Positions 7,605 through 15,889 of a DNA stretch of 64,000 nucleotides are shown piece by piece. Under the pieces are notes generated by a model. The model did not search any database and was not told where the DNA came from. It saw only the letters and a list, made by a program, of their open reading frames with translations. Position 1 is the stretch's first letter. Each line of letters starts with the position of its first letter. A program made the translations under genes and the position numbers. The DNA is from Arthrobacter pigmenti (GTDB taxonomy: Bacteria > Actinomycetota > Actinomycetes > Actinomycetales > Micrococcaceae), in contig NZ_JAATJL010000001.1 in NCBI RefSeq assembly GCF_011927905.1, positions 124,001-188,000 of the forward strand, written 5' to 3'.

Positions 7605-8285
7605 CTAACCCAACAGCCTGTGCTCGTGCGCAAAAGCGATGAGTTGCACGCGGGTGCGTAGGTCGAGCTTGTCCAGCACGTTGCGCAGGTGCGTTTTGAT
7701 GGTGGCCTCTGAGACGAACAGGCTTTCGGCCATCTCGCTGTTGCTGAGTCCCTTCGCCGCCAGGAGGAAGACTTCACCTTCACGTCCGGACAGGGCGTCA
7801 AGCACTGACAGGTCCGGACCTGCGGCGGGGAGCGTGCGCGCGGCATGTTCGAAGAGGGAGTGGATAGAACCCGGCGCAATGACTGAATAGCCGGAGTGCA
7901 CGGTTCGGATCGCGGCGAGCAGGAACTCTGGTTCCGCGCTCTTGAGCAGGTATCCGCTGGCACCGGCGTGCACGGCGTCGACCACTGCCTGGTCGCGGTT
8001 GAACGTGGTGAGCGCGATGATCTTCGGCAGCTCTGTTCCGGCAGCCTTGGCGCGGTCGACGATCTGCCGGGTCGCCGTAACACCATCGAGTACGGGCATC
8101 CGCAGGTCCATGAGCAGGACATCCGGTGGGTTCTCAGCCGCCAGGACAACCGCTTCCTCCCCGTTGATGGCTTCGCCGACGAAGAACATGTCTTCCTGGC
8201 TTTCGATGAGCATGCGAATGCCGGCACGGAACAGGTCCTGATCATCGACCAGCGCAACGGAGATACGGGATCCGTGGTCAGTCAT
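7605..8285 (-). CDS. two-component response regulator, NarL/LuxR type
   Basis: A 226-residue response regulator. The receiver domain spans residues 1-125, with acidic residues VDDQD near 13-16 and phospho-acceptor Asp60 (VLLMDLRMP). A LuxR-type HTH lies at about 160-215 (REGEVFLLAAKGLSNSEMAE, then ATIKTHLRNVLDKL). The ATG at 8283-8285 fits the family and overlaps the end of the sensor kinase gene by 8 bp, so kinase and regulator are coupled. The signal is unknown. Confidence 0.93.
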   Translation of the reverse strand: MTDHGSRISVALVDDQDLFRAGIRMLIESQEDMFFVGEAINGEEAVVLAAENPPDVLLMDLRMPVLDGVTATRQIVDRAKAAGTELPKIIALTTFNRDQAVVDAVHAGASGYLLKSAEPEFLLAAIRTVHSGYSVIAPGSIHSLFEHAARTLPAAGPDLSVLDALSGREGEVFLLAAKGLSNSEMAESLFVSEATIKTHLRNVLDKLDLRTRVQLIAFAHEHRLLG

Positions 8286-9543
8286 TGTCACTGCTCGCCC
8301 CATCGTCCACGCTTTGCTCCTGCTTCGGGTACGGGATGTAGGCGGTGACCCGGAAGTGTTCGCCATCGGGACCGGCAGTCACCCAACCACCGGCGAGGTG
8401 AGCCCGTTCCCGCATCCCGGGCAGGCCACGTCCAACGCGATCCGCCTCCGGCTCGGCCGCGGCGTCGGTTTCTGCGATGGTCGACGCGACGTGCACGGTG
8501 AGGCCCGGCCCGCTCCAGTCTAGATGCAGCCTCACATCCGTATCCCGTCCGCCGTGCTTGAGCGCGTTCGTCAGGGACTCCTGCACTATCCGGTAGATAG
8601 CGACCTGTTGACCATCGGTGAGATCTCTGCGTTCACCGGATTCGCCGAACTCGATCCTTAGACCGCCGTTCCGCATTTCCTCGACAAGCGACTCCAGATC
8701 GTTCAGTTGCGGCTGGGGGCGGGCGTCGTCGTCGTTCTCGCCGCCCTCGATGACGCGCTGCGCGTCCAGAAGCGCACTGCGGGCCGAGCGCGCGATGCTC
8801 TCCAAAGCTTCGGTGACCGACGCCGGGAGGCCCTTATTGAGGTAACGGATACCGTCCGCCTGTGCGGAAATCACGGTCAGCGAGTGAGCGAGAACGTCAT
8901 GAAGATCCCTCGAAATCCTCGACCGTTCCTGCTCGACCACCAGGTTGACCTCAGCTTTGTGAAGCCCGCGCTGGGCGGTAGCGCGAGCCTGGAAGAGAGA
9001 CTCTCTTTCCAGGAACAGCGCAAGCAAGAGCCCGACGGCGGCACACCCGCCGGCGATCAGGAGCAAGAGGGCAAAGAGCTGCCAGCCGAATTGGCTGAAC
9101 GTAACAGAATCACCGTAACCGAGGTCGGGGAACCAGCCGACGCCGCCGCCGTAGCGCCACGACAACATGAGCACGGTCATCAGTGCCGCGAAGACCACGT
9201 TCAGCCCGACGGCGATCAACCGGGTCCTCCTGTTGGAGACCCACAGGGTGAATCCGAGCGCGATGAACGCGCCGAGGTAGATGGCCCAGTGGTTCGAATA
9301 CGGAGGGGGAATCAGGTGGAACAGCTGGCCGAGAAGTAACGCCGCCGTGATCGCCATGGAAGCGTAGGGCACCCAAACCGACAGCGCTATCGCGAAGGTC
9401 ATCAGAACCAGCGGCAACGCTCCCGACCAGGCGGTGAACGATCCGCCCATCCGGCCTGCTTCGGCGATGCACCAGAGGATGAAGAAAACTACTGCGAAGG
9501 CTGGTGCACCCCAGCGGCGAAGGTGATTCAGAGACCGTTCCAT
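8278..9543 (-). CDS. two-component sensor histidine kinase (HisKA_3 type)
   Basis: A 421-residue kinase. The N-terminal half has six to seven hydrophobic segments (residues about 10-195) without a large extracytoplasmic loop, suggesting sensing at or in the membrane. The dimerisation/phosphoacceptor domain carries RSRISRDLHDVLAHSL with His215. The HATPase domain has the N-box QESLTNALKHG and the G-box VGRGLPGMRERAHLAGG. These are features of the NarX/DesK class. The ATG at 9541-9543 is preferred to one at 9619-9621; TATCGT lies 7 nt upstream. It is partnered with the regulator that overlaps its 3' end. Confidence 0.93.
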   Translation of the reverse strand: MERSLNHLRRWGAPAFAVVFFILWCIAEAGRMGGSFTAWSGALPLVLMTFAIALSVWVPYASMAITAALLLGQLFHLIPPPYSNHWAIYLGAFIALGFTLWVSNRRTRLIAVGLNVVFAALMTVLMLSWRYGGGVGWFPDLGYGDSVTFSQFGWQLFALLLLIAGGCAAVGLLLALFLERESLFQARATAQRGLHKAEVNLVVEQERSRISRDLHDVLAHSLTVISAQADGIRYLNKGLPASVTEALESIARSARSALLDAQRVIEGGENDDDARPQPQLNDLESLVEEMRNGGLRIEFGESGERRDLTDGQQVAIYRIVQESLTNALKHGGRDTDVRLHLDWSGPGLTVHVASTIAETDAAAEPEADRVGRGLPGMRERAHLAGGWVTAGPDGEHFRVTAYIPYPKQEQSVDDGASSDND

Positions 9544-9673
9544 GCTTGTCACGATAGCTACGCTCAGCTCCACGAAAGGGCGAATACGGGAAAGCTCCAC
9601 CCTGAAGCTTGCGGATTTCATCTTTCGGGTTGAGGAGGCGATCCATCGTGCAGACGCTTCCCATGCTGGCGGT

Positions 9674-9691
9674 TACCGCTGAACTGCGGTA
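9674..9691 (-). terminator. small hairpin after the GT87 gene
   Basis: TACCGC-tgaact-GCGGTA, six base pairs, lies just downstream of the minus-strand glycosyltransferase stop and before the kinase promoter. The stem is short and has no U-tract, so support is limited. Confidence 0.35.
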
Positions 9692-9695
9692 GGTG

Positions 9696-10967
9696 CTACG
9701 CGCGGGATGTACCCGGCGTTCTCGCCCCAACGCTGGGGGTCGCGACGCGGCGGGGCATTGCAGCCCAGTAAGCGAGCGCAACAAGGGACAAAATAAGGCC
9801 GGTTCCCGAAATAACCTCAAGATGCATGGGGCCCTGCCCACTCGTACTTCCGTTCAGGAGCAGTGTGAGAGTCATTGAGGCCATCATGAACGTAGGCAAC
9901 ATGACGATGGCAAGTCCAAGTCCGACGGCGCGTGCCCAGCCCGTGCGGCGACGTGCCGAGACGTACAGCGCGGGAATGATGAGGGCAACCCACACCCAGT
10001 GGTGAAACCAGGAGATGGGTGAGATTGCGAGCATGACGATGGCGTTGGCACTGATCGCGGCAATCACGTCTCCGTAGGAGTCCGCTTTTCGGATGGCGAT
10101 GAATCCGACCGCGATGACTGCCGCACACAGTAGGAGCCAGATCACCCGATGCAGTTCTTCGGGAGTGTGCAGGTGCGCAAGCATCGAGTTGATCGACACG
10201 TTGTACATGTCGTCTGTGTCTCCTACGCGTTCGGGGTTCAGGAGCGCATCGAGCCAGAACGCTCCGCTGCCAACGGGAAGCACAAGCCAGCCAACGGCAA
10301 TAGTGCCCGCGAAGCTCGCGCCCATGGTGAGGATCGAGCGCCAGTCCCCGCGGGCCAGGAAGATCAACCCGAATGCCAGAGGCGTGAGTTTGATACCGGC
10401 AGCCAAACCGATCAGGGCGCCGCGAGGAATCCGCGATGGTGGCCGGACCAGGTCGACAACGATCAGGAGCATGATGATCGAGTTGATCTGCCCGAATCCG
10501 AGGCCTTCGCGCCATGGCCCTGTTATTCCGATCAGGAGCGTTGCCAGTGCAACAGCCAGCAATTTCCCTGCGGTTCCTGCCAGCAGTGGGATTCGCACCG
10601 AACCGCTCTTACCCAGGTAATTGACGACAACGAATGAGATTGCCACGAGGCATGCGCAGGAAATGAGTGTCATCACGGTCAGTCCTGCCGAACCCGGTAT
10701 CAGTGCCAGGGGTGTGAAGAGGAGCGCTGCAAACGGAGGATAGGTGAACGGCAGCCCCTTGCTGGCGGTATCAACCGCTACTGGGTCATATAGCTGGGTG
10801 CCGCCGGCTTCCAGCAAAGTCACTGCACCTTGGCGATACACGTGGAAGTCGAGGCCGTGAATTTTCGCGATCATAATGACCGCGATCAGCCCAAGAATTA
10901 CTGCTGCGAGGGAGCCGATGATTGAAAGACGACCCAGGCCACGAGCACGCAACGGTTGATCCCCCAT
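9696..10967 (-). CDS. GT87 family polyprenyl-phosphate-mannose glycosyltransferase
   Basis: A 423-residue multispanning protein with about ten hydrophobic segments. After the first helix comes GLDFHVYRQGAVTLLEAGG, the acidic first-loop motif of GT-C enzymes, and then LPFTYPPFAALLFTPLAL, typical of the DUF2029/GT87 alpha-1,2-mannosyltransferases of actinobacteria. Such enzymes use polyprenyl-phosphate-mannose on the outer face of the membrane to build lipoglycans. The acceptor here is unknown. The ATG at 10965-10967 is preceded at 6 nt by TAGGCT (10974-10979, minus strand), so the mRNA is probably leaderless. Confidence 0.87.
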   Translation of the reverse strand: MGDQPLRARGLGRLSIIGSLAAVILGLIAVIMIAKIHGLDFHVYRQGAVTLLEAGGTQLYDPVAVDTASKGLPFTYPPFAALLFTPLALIPGSAGLTVMTLISCACLVAISFVVVNYLGKSGSVRIPLLAGTAGKLLAVALATLLIGITGPWREGLGFGQINSIIMLLIVVDLVRPPSRIPRGALIGLAAGIKLTPLAFGLIFLARGDWRSILTMGASFAGTIAVGWLVLPVGSGAFWLDALLNPERVGDTDDMYNVSINSMLAHLHTPEELHRVIWLLLCAAVIAVGFIAIRKADSYGDVIAAISANAIVMLAISPISWFHHWVWVALIIPALYVSARRRTGWARAVGLGLAIVMLPTFMMASMTLTLLLNGSTSGQGPMHLEVISGTGLILSLVALAYWAAMPRRVATPSVGARTPGTSRA

Positions 10968-11058
10968 GCAGCCAGCCTATGGTGATTGACCGCCAGCGCT
11001 TAATTCGCGGCGTGTCCCTGCCATCCCGGGAAACCGGTCAACACAGTACGGTTGAAGC

Positions 11059-11214
11059 ATGGACGCCTCCGCATTGAACTCGATCGTCATGCTGGTCCTG
11101 ATCGCCGCCGTGTTCTTTTACGTTCTACACGGCGTCATCCGCTCAGCGGTTCGCGATGGAATTAAGATGGCACGCGAGGAAGAGCAGCCCCAATCCGAGC
11201 GGGCTGAACTCTAG
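11059..11214 (+). CDS. very small single-TM protein, 51 aa
   Basis: A 51-residue protein beginning MDASALNSIVMLVLIAAVFF: one N-terminal transmembrane helix, then a charged cytosolic tail ending REEEQPQSERAEL. TACGGT (11047-11052) ends 6 nt before the ATG, the same leaderless spacing seen at many genes here, which supports expression. Function unknown. The next reading frame starts 9 nt after its stop. Confidence 0.6.
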   Translation: MDASALNSIVMLVLIAAVFFYVLHGVIRSAVRDGIKMAREEEQPQSERAEL

Positions 11215-11223
11215 GACGATCGC

Positions 11224-11535
11224 ATGGATATGGATATTGCTGGCCAGATCGCGGGTGTGCTCTCGCTGTTGTTCGCGGCGGCCCTCGCCGTTGCAGTAGT
11301 TATCCGAGTAATACGGGCCGTGCGCCAGCGGAAAGCGGGACGCCTGCGCGAGGAGCTTGGAGGGCCGCTAATGGGTGCGGTCGCTGTCGATTCCAGGGCT
11401 TCCGGATTTCACCCGAGCGCTCCTTCCGCAATTGAGCATCCGACACGTTCGGATAGCCAATCTGCGTACCCAACCGACGACGACGGCGCCTGGGACTGCC
11501 GACGCGGTTCGGGCGAGCGACACCGCAACGAGTAG
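11224..11535 (+). CDS. hypothetical small membrane protein
   Basis: A 103-residue frame with one transmembrane helix at about residues 12-33 (VLSLLFAAALAVAVVIRVIR), then a basic stretch and a low-complexity Ser/Asp-rich tail. It follows the 51-residue membrane protein by 9 nt. The C-terminal half looks less protein-like, and it carries an ACGACGACGGCG repeat (11477-11488). It may be real only in its N-terminal half. Confidence 0.42.
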   Translation: MDMDIAGQIAGVLSLLFAAALAVAVVIRVIRAVRQRKAGRLREELGGPLMGAVAVDSRASGFHPSAPSAIEHPTRSDSQSAYPTDDDGAWDCRRGSGERHRNE

Positions 11536-11593
11536 GTCGCACGCCCGTAATGCGTCATGAAGCCCGTACTGCAGTGCGCATCGATTCGACGTC

Positions 11594-12214
11594 TCAGGTC
11601 AGGATGAAGATGCCGTCGGGCCCGGATGGCGGACTTCGTATGCCTGCCTTCGCGAAGACACTGACCGACCAGGGCGAGTCCGCGCGGTAGGTCGCGAGGT
11701 GCCAATCGCCGAAACGGTATAGAAGGCTGAGCTCGCTGCCTGCAGCGAGCGCGTCCTGATCGGCGGGCCCGCCCCGTGCTCCCGCCGTCGTACCTATCAC
11801 GAAGGAACCACCAGGCTTCAACAACCCAGCAATAGCGGCGAAAGCGTCCAACAATCCTGCGGCGGTGATGAAAGCAGGCACGTTGCCAGCCATCAGCACG
11901 ACGTCAAAGGAGCCGGGCTTGCCCAGATGGTCCGCGGAGAGGTCCTCCAATGAGATGCACCGAAACCAGGTCGAGTCATAAAGATCATTCGCTACGTCCA
12001 GGACGGCCGCGGTGGGATCAATTCCATACGCTTCATGCCCGCGATGACGCAGTGCGTTGACGGCGGAACCGACGCCGCAGCCTACATCGAGGATCCGAGC
12101 GTTTCGCGGGCTCAGCATGTCAATGAACCGTGCGTCGACGGAAAGATCCGTGCTGGCCTCGATCAGGCGGCGCATCTTTTTAGCGTAGGCATCGTAGTTT
12201 GGGCTCTGGCGCAT
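11594..12214 (-). CDS. class I SAM-dependent methyltransferase
   Basis: A 206-residue Rossmann-fold methyltransferase. Motif I is ILDVGCGVGSAVNAL near residue 40, motif II is YGIDPTAAVLDVA, and the post-motif region is FDVVLMAGNVPAFI with LKPGGSFVIGTTAG. The substrate cannot be deduced. TAGGCT (12221-12226, minus strand) lies 6 nt before the ATG, so the mRNA is likely leaderless. It is divergent from corA. Confidence 0.88.
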   Translation of the reverse strand: MRQSPNYDAYAKKMRRLIEASTDLSVDARFIDMLSPRNARILDVGCGVGSAVNALRHRGHEAYGIDPTAAVLDVANDLYDSTWFRCISLEDLSADHLGKPGSFDVVLMAGNVPAFITAAGLLDAFAAIAGLLKPGGSFVIGTTAGARGGPADQDALAAGSELSLLYRFGDWHLATYRADSPWSVSVFAKAGIRSPPSGPDGIFILT

Positions 12215-12290
12215 GGGATAAGCCTAAGCATCAGCGCGTGTGAGAAACTCGCGTAGTCCCACAACCAGACGGAGAGGAAGGACGACGCCG

Positions 12291-13307
12291 GTGGCCATCG
12301 TGGATAACGGAGTGTACGTAGACGGCCATCGCACGGATAACCCGCAGAATCTTGATGAAACGTTCGAGGTGATGCGGGATCGCGGAGGCATGGCCTGGAT
12401 CGGCCTGTACCGCCCGGACCTTCCCGAAGTCCAGACCGTCGCCAACGAGTTCGCACTCCATGAACTCGCCGTCGAAGACGCCCTGCACGGACACCAGCGT
12501 TCCAAGCTCGAGCGTTACGGTGAGACGCTCTTCGCAGTCCTCCGCCCAGCCCGTTACCTCGACCGTGAGGAGAAGGTTGAGTTCGGCGAGCTGCACGTCT
12601 TCATCGGTGAGGACTTTGTGGTCACCATTAGGCAGGCGGAAGCTCCGAATCTTGCAAACGTCCGCCGTCGTCTCGAAGAGAAGCCACAGCTGCTCGCGCT
12701 TGGCCCGCAGGCAGTGCTGTACGCGATCCTCGATGAGGTGGTCGACCAGTATGCTCCCGTTGTCGCCGGCCTGGAAAACGACATCGATGAGATCGAAGAC
12801 GAACTTTTCAGCTCTGCGCCCGATGTTGCCCGCCGCATCTACGAACTTTCCCGGGAGGTCATCGGCTTCCAACGCGCCACACACCCGCTGCGTCCCATGC
12901 TCGAAGCACTTTTGCGCGGCTCCGACAAGTACGAGATGGACCTCGAACTACAGCGACGGCTCCGCGACGTCCTTGACCATGTGATTCGCGTAATTGAGCG
13001 CGTGGACTCGTTCCGCATCCTGCTGCAGAATGCGCTCTCCGTCCACGCAACACTGGTCACGCAGCGACAGAACGAGGAGATGCGCCACCTCTCCGAAGCG
13101 AGCCTCGCCCAGAGCGAGGAGGTTAAGAAGATCTCCTCCTGGGCGGCAATCCTCTTTGCGCCCACGCTGGTCGGAACGGTTTACGGGATGAACTTCGACA
13201 ACATGCCGGAACTCTCATGGGCACTCGGTTACCCCTTCGCACTCGCGCTCATGCTCCTCATGGGCGTGGGTCTCTACCTGACGTTCAAGCACCGGAAGTG
13301 GCTGTAA
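12291..13307 (+). CDS. corA: magnesium and cobalt transport protein CorA
   Basis: A 338-residue CorA channel subunit. A cytosolic domain is followed by a long helix (residues about 200-290) and two C-terminal transmembrane helices. The signature GMN lies in VYGMNFDNMPELSWALGYPF between the helices, and the chain ends FKHRKWL, the usual positively charged CorA terminus. The GTG at 12291 is chosen because GAGGAAGGA lies about 9 nt upstream. CorA forms a pentamer and imports Mg2+, with gating by intracellular Mg2+. Confidence 0.93.
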   Translation: MAIVDNGVYVDGHRTDNPQNLDETFEVMRDRGGMAWIGLYRPDLPEVQTVANEFALHELAVEDALHGHQRSKLERYGETLFAVLRPARYLDREEKVEFGELHVFIGEDFVVTIRQAEAPNLANVRRRLEEKPQLLALGPQAVLYAILDEVVDQYAPVVAGLENDIDEIEDELFSSAPDVARRIYELSREVIGFQRATHPLRPMLEALLRGSDKYEMDLELQRRLRDVLDHVIRVIERVDSFRILLQNALSVHATLVTQRQNEEMRHLSEASLAQSEEVKKISSWAAILFAPTLVGTVYGMNFDNMPELSWALGYPFALALMLLMGVGLYLTFKHRKWL

Positions 13308-13331
13308 CGGCTGCTCTATCGGCTTGCGCGC

Positions 13332-14417
13332 TCAGTAGAACTCGACCGTGTTCACTATGTTCAGCAGCGGCTTCCCGTCCAGAAGGCGGCCAGCGTTCTC
13401 CGCGAACAGTTCCGCGATCTGGCGCTCCTCCTCAAGGTAGGTTCCGGCGTTGTGGGGGCTGACGACCACATTCGGCAGATCCCACAGCGGGCTGTCGGCT
13501 GGAAGCGGCTCGTTTTCGAACACGTCAAGCGCCGCGAAGCCCACCCTCCCGTTCGTGAGGGCCTCGATCAATGCCTCCTCATCAATGGTGGAACCGCGGC
13601 CCACATTCACCACAGTGATCCCCGGTTTCACGTGTCGGAGAACATTGCGGCTGAGCATATGTAGGGTCTGTTCGGTCGCGGGTAGACAGAGCACGACGGC
13701 ATCCGCCTCCGACAGGACCTCCGCCAGCCGCTCTGGCGGTTCGACTGCGGCGACTCCGGGCGCCTGAACATTGTGCCGGTGCACCCCAACGACGTTGGCG
13801 CCCAGCGCGCCGAGCTTTTGCGCCACCACGCGACCTATCCCACCGAGTCCGACGACGGCGACACGCTGTGCCGAGACTAACGGCACCGCACGCCGTGCTC
13901 CCCAGATGCGCGTGCGCTGATCTGCCATAAGACGTGGCAGTTCCTTTGCACCGGCAAAAACGCCAAACACCGCAAACTCTGCCAGGGGCTCACCGTGAAC
14001 GCCGCCGGAGGTGGTGAATACGATGCGCGACAGTTCGTCTTCTGTTAGTTGGGCAGCTTCGACCTGCCTTCCTCCGCCGGCGGGCGTGGTGTGTACCCAA
14101 CGAAGTCTCGGGTTCGCCCGCACTGTTCTTCTCAGCTGTCGTCCGGACTGTCCGGGCACGCCGTACAGTGCGTCTGCACTGTCGATAAGCCGCTCGTACT
14201 CCGCCTGTTGTGCGGCCGTGCGCTGAAAATCAGGATCTCCCTGATGGTCACCGGGGTAGAGCTGCGGAGGCAACAGCGTCTGATCCCGGATCATGGTGAC
14301 ACGCGGTTCAAGTTTCTCGACCAGCTTGCACAGCGACTCGCGTAGGGGAGTAGGCACAAAGACGCGCAGTTCGCTCACTTGCCTCCCGCCGTCGTCGTAA
14401 TCTTGTTTATCTGTCAT
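13332..14417 (-). CDS. D-isomer-specific 2-hydroxyacid dehydrogenase
   Basis: A 361-residue NAD(P)-dependent oxidoreductase. The nucleotide-binding motif is VAVVGLGGIGRVVAQKL (GxGxxG), with the catalytic Arg in NVGRGSTIDEEAL and the catalytic His in VVSPHNAGTYLEEE. The N-terminal substrate domain is longer than usual. The ATG at 14415-14417 overlaps the stop of the MocR-type regulator (ATGA), and AGGAAAGGAG lies 9 nt upstream. It is therefore cotranscribed with that regulator, which suggests that MocR controls it. The substrate, probably a 2-oxo/2-hydroxy acid, is unknown. Confidence 0.9.
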   Translation of the reverse strand: MTDKQDYDDGGRQVSELRVFVPTPLRESLCKLVEKLEPRVTMIRDQTLLPPQLYPGDHQGDPDFQRTAAQQAEYERLIDSADALYGVPGQSGRQLRRTVRANPRLRWVHTTPAGGGRQVEAAQLTEDELSRIVFTTSGGVHGEPLAEFAVFGVFAGAKELPRLMADQRTRIWGARRAVPLVSAQRVAVVGLGGIGRVVAQKLGALGANVVGVHRHNVQAPGVAAVEPPERLAEVLSEADAVVLCLPATEQTLHMLSRNVLRHVKPGITVVNVGRGSTIDEEALIEALTNGRVGFAALDVFENEPLPADSPLWDLPNVVVSPHNAGTYLEEERQIAELFAENAGRLLDGKPLLNIVNTVEFY

Positions 14418-15844
14418 CGGGTGGCGCTCCTTTCCTGTGCTGCTCGATCTAGCGACTGGCCGAGGATCCGGGCGCCGTCGGGAAATGCCCCGGGATTCGC
14501 CCCGGAGTAGTTGAGCCGGATGAACGGCCCGGTGGGCTCGGCGGGGAACCATTCATTGCCCGGGGCGACAACGGCTCCGCCCAGCTCACAATCGCGGATA
14601 AATCGTTCCAGATCGGTGCCGTCAGGCAACTGCGCCCAGAGGTTCAGGCCACCTTTTGGGACGAGCGGCACATGGATTTGTGGGGCATGTTGCACGAGGC
14701 TGGTGAGCAATAGGTCGCGGCGCGATCGAAGTTGTTGAGGCAAACTGCGAAGGTGGGTTTGCCAGGCGGGTTGGGTGAGGATGTCAAGTGCAGCGGCCTG
14801 CAAAATCCCGCTGACATACATCGATTCGCTTGCCCGGTCCGCCAGAATGCGTTCGCGTGCGGGCCCCCTGGCGATCACCGCGGCAACCCGGATCGAAGGA
14901 GAGACGCTTTTGGTCAGCGAACGAAGGTAGATCACGTGGCCGGAATCGTCCCTGGCCGCGACGGGCACGGCCGTAGTCTCAATTCCGAAGTCATGCGCCC
15001 AGTCATCCTCGATAAGGAACGCAGCGTTCTCCCGCACGATGTTGAGGACCTCCTGCGTGCGCGCGGGCGTCCATTGGGCACCGGTTGGATTGGCGAAGTT
15101 TGGTTGTGCATAGAACAACCGTGCCCCGGTTTCCTTGAATGCCCGACCAAGCTCTTCCGGATCCGGCCCATCAGGTCCGCTCGGTACCGGAACGACTTCG
15201 ACGCCGGTGTGGAGCGCGGCAAGGATGGCTCCCCAGTAGGTGGGCGATTCCATGAGAATCGGTTGACCGCTGCCGACCAGCGAACGGAAGATTGAGCTCA
15301 ATCCGCTTTGGCTGCCTGGCACAATTACGACGTCGTTTGGTGTGGGTGGAGCGATTCCGGAAAGGGTTGCGATTCGTAACTCCTGAGCAAACCAGGATTG
15401 AAGTTCCGGTAGCCCCGCGGCAGGAGGTCTGGAGAGGGCTGCAGCGCCTCTGGTTGCGCGGGTGAGTGCTGAGCGGATCAACCTTTCCGGCAATAGTTCC
15501 CGGTCCGGGTATCCGGAATGGAAGGCGACGACGTCATCTGCTGCACTCCGCATGGCGCTGGGCAGTGGGCGGGACGGAAATCGTGGGGACCGCAGCGCTG
15601 CGGTTTGCCAGCCGTAGTCGGATGGCCGGGACTGGCTGGTAGCGCGGACGAAAGTTCCGGCGCCTGGTCGACTTTCGATGAGTCCATCAGCGGCAAGGAT
15701 TCGCAGGGCCTTCTGGACGGTGACGGGGCTGGCGCTGTAATCGGCTACCAGCGTCCGGGTTGAGGGTAGCCGGGCTCCTGGTGGGGCGCTTGCCATCCAA
15801 TCTCTGAGCTGCAGCACAATTCGGCTACTGCTATCGTTGTTCAT
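14414..15844 (-). CDS. MocR-type transcriptional regulator (GntR HTH + aminotransferase domain)
   Basis: A 476-residue protein. The N-terminal GntR winged helix (residues about 1-75, GARLPSTRTLVADYSASPVT) is fused to a fold-type I aminotransferase domain. The PLP lysine is in YLRSLTKSVSPSIRVAAVIA, and the N-lobe has PTYWGAILAALHTGVEVVPV. MocR proteins sense PLP, amino acids or related metabolites. The ATG at 15842-15844 interlocks with the start codon of the divergent EamA transporter. Its own operon also carries the dehydrogenase (ATGA overlap). It probably binds the GCTAYY repeats between the divergent genes. Confidence 0.92.
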   Translation of the reverse strand: MNNDSSSRIVLQLRDWMASAPPGARLPSTRTLVADYSASPVTVQKALRILAADGLIESRPGAGTFVRATSQSRPSDYGWQTAALRSPRFPSRPLPSAMRSAADDVVAFHSGYPDRELLPERLIRSALTRATRGAAALSRPPAAGLPELQSWFAQELRIATLSGIAPPTPNDVVIVPGSQSGLSSIFRSLVGSGQPILMESPTYWGAILAALHTGVEVVPVPSGPDGPDPEELGRAFKETGARLFYAQPNFANPTGAQWTPARTQEVLNIVRENAAFLIEDDWAHDFGIETTAVPVAARDDSGHVIYLRSLTKSVSPSIRVAAVIARGPARERILADRASESMYVSGILQAAALDILTQPAWQTHLRSLPQQLRSRRDLLLTSLVQHAPQIHVPLVPKGGLNLWAQLPDGTDLERFIRDCELGGAVVAPGNEWFPAEPTGPFIRLNYSGANPGAFPDGARILGQSLDRAAQERSATR

Positions 15845-15889
15845 GAGAAACAACAGTAGCGCTACTCAGAATTTAGAGCAACCGCTATC
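15824..15889. promoter_or_regulatory. repeated half-sites at the MocR/EamA divergent start
   Basis: The half-site GCTA(C/T)(T/C) occurs at 15824 and 15830 (GCTACT, GCTATC), 15861 (GCTACT) and 15884 (GCTATC). AGTAGCGCTACT (15855-15866) is a perfect 12-bp palindrome. Both start codons lie inside this cluster. MocR regulators such as PdxR bind mixtures of direct and inverted repeats, so this is a good operator candidate. Confidence 0.55.
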
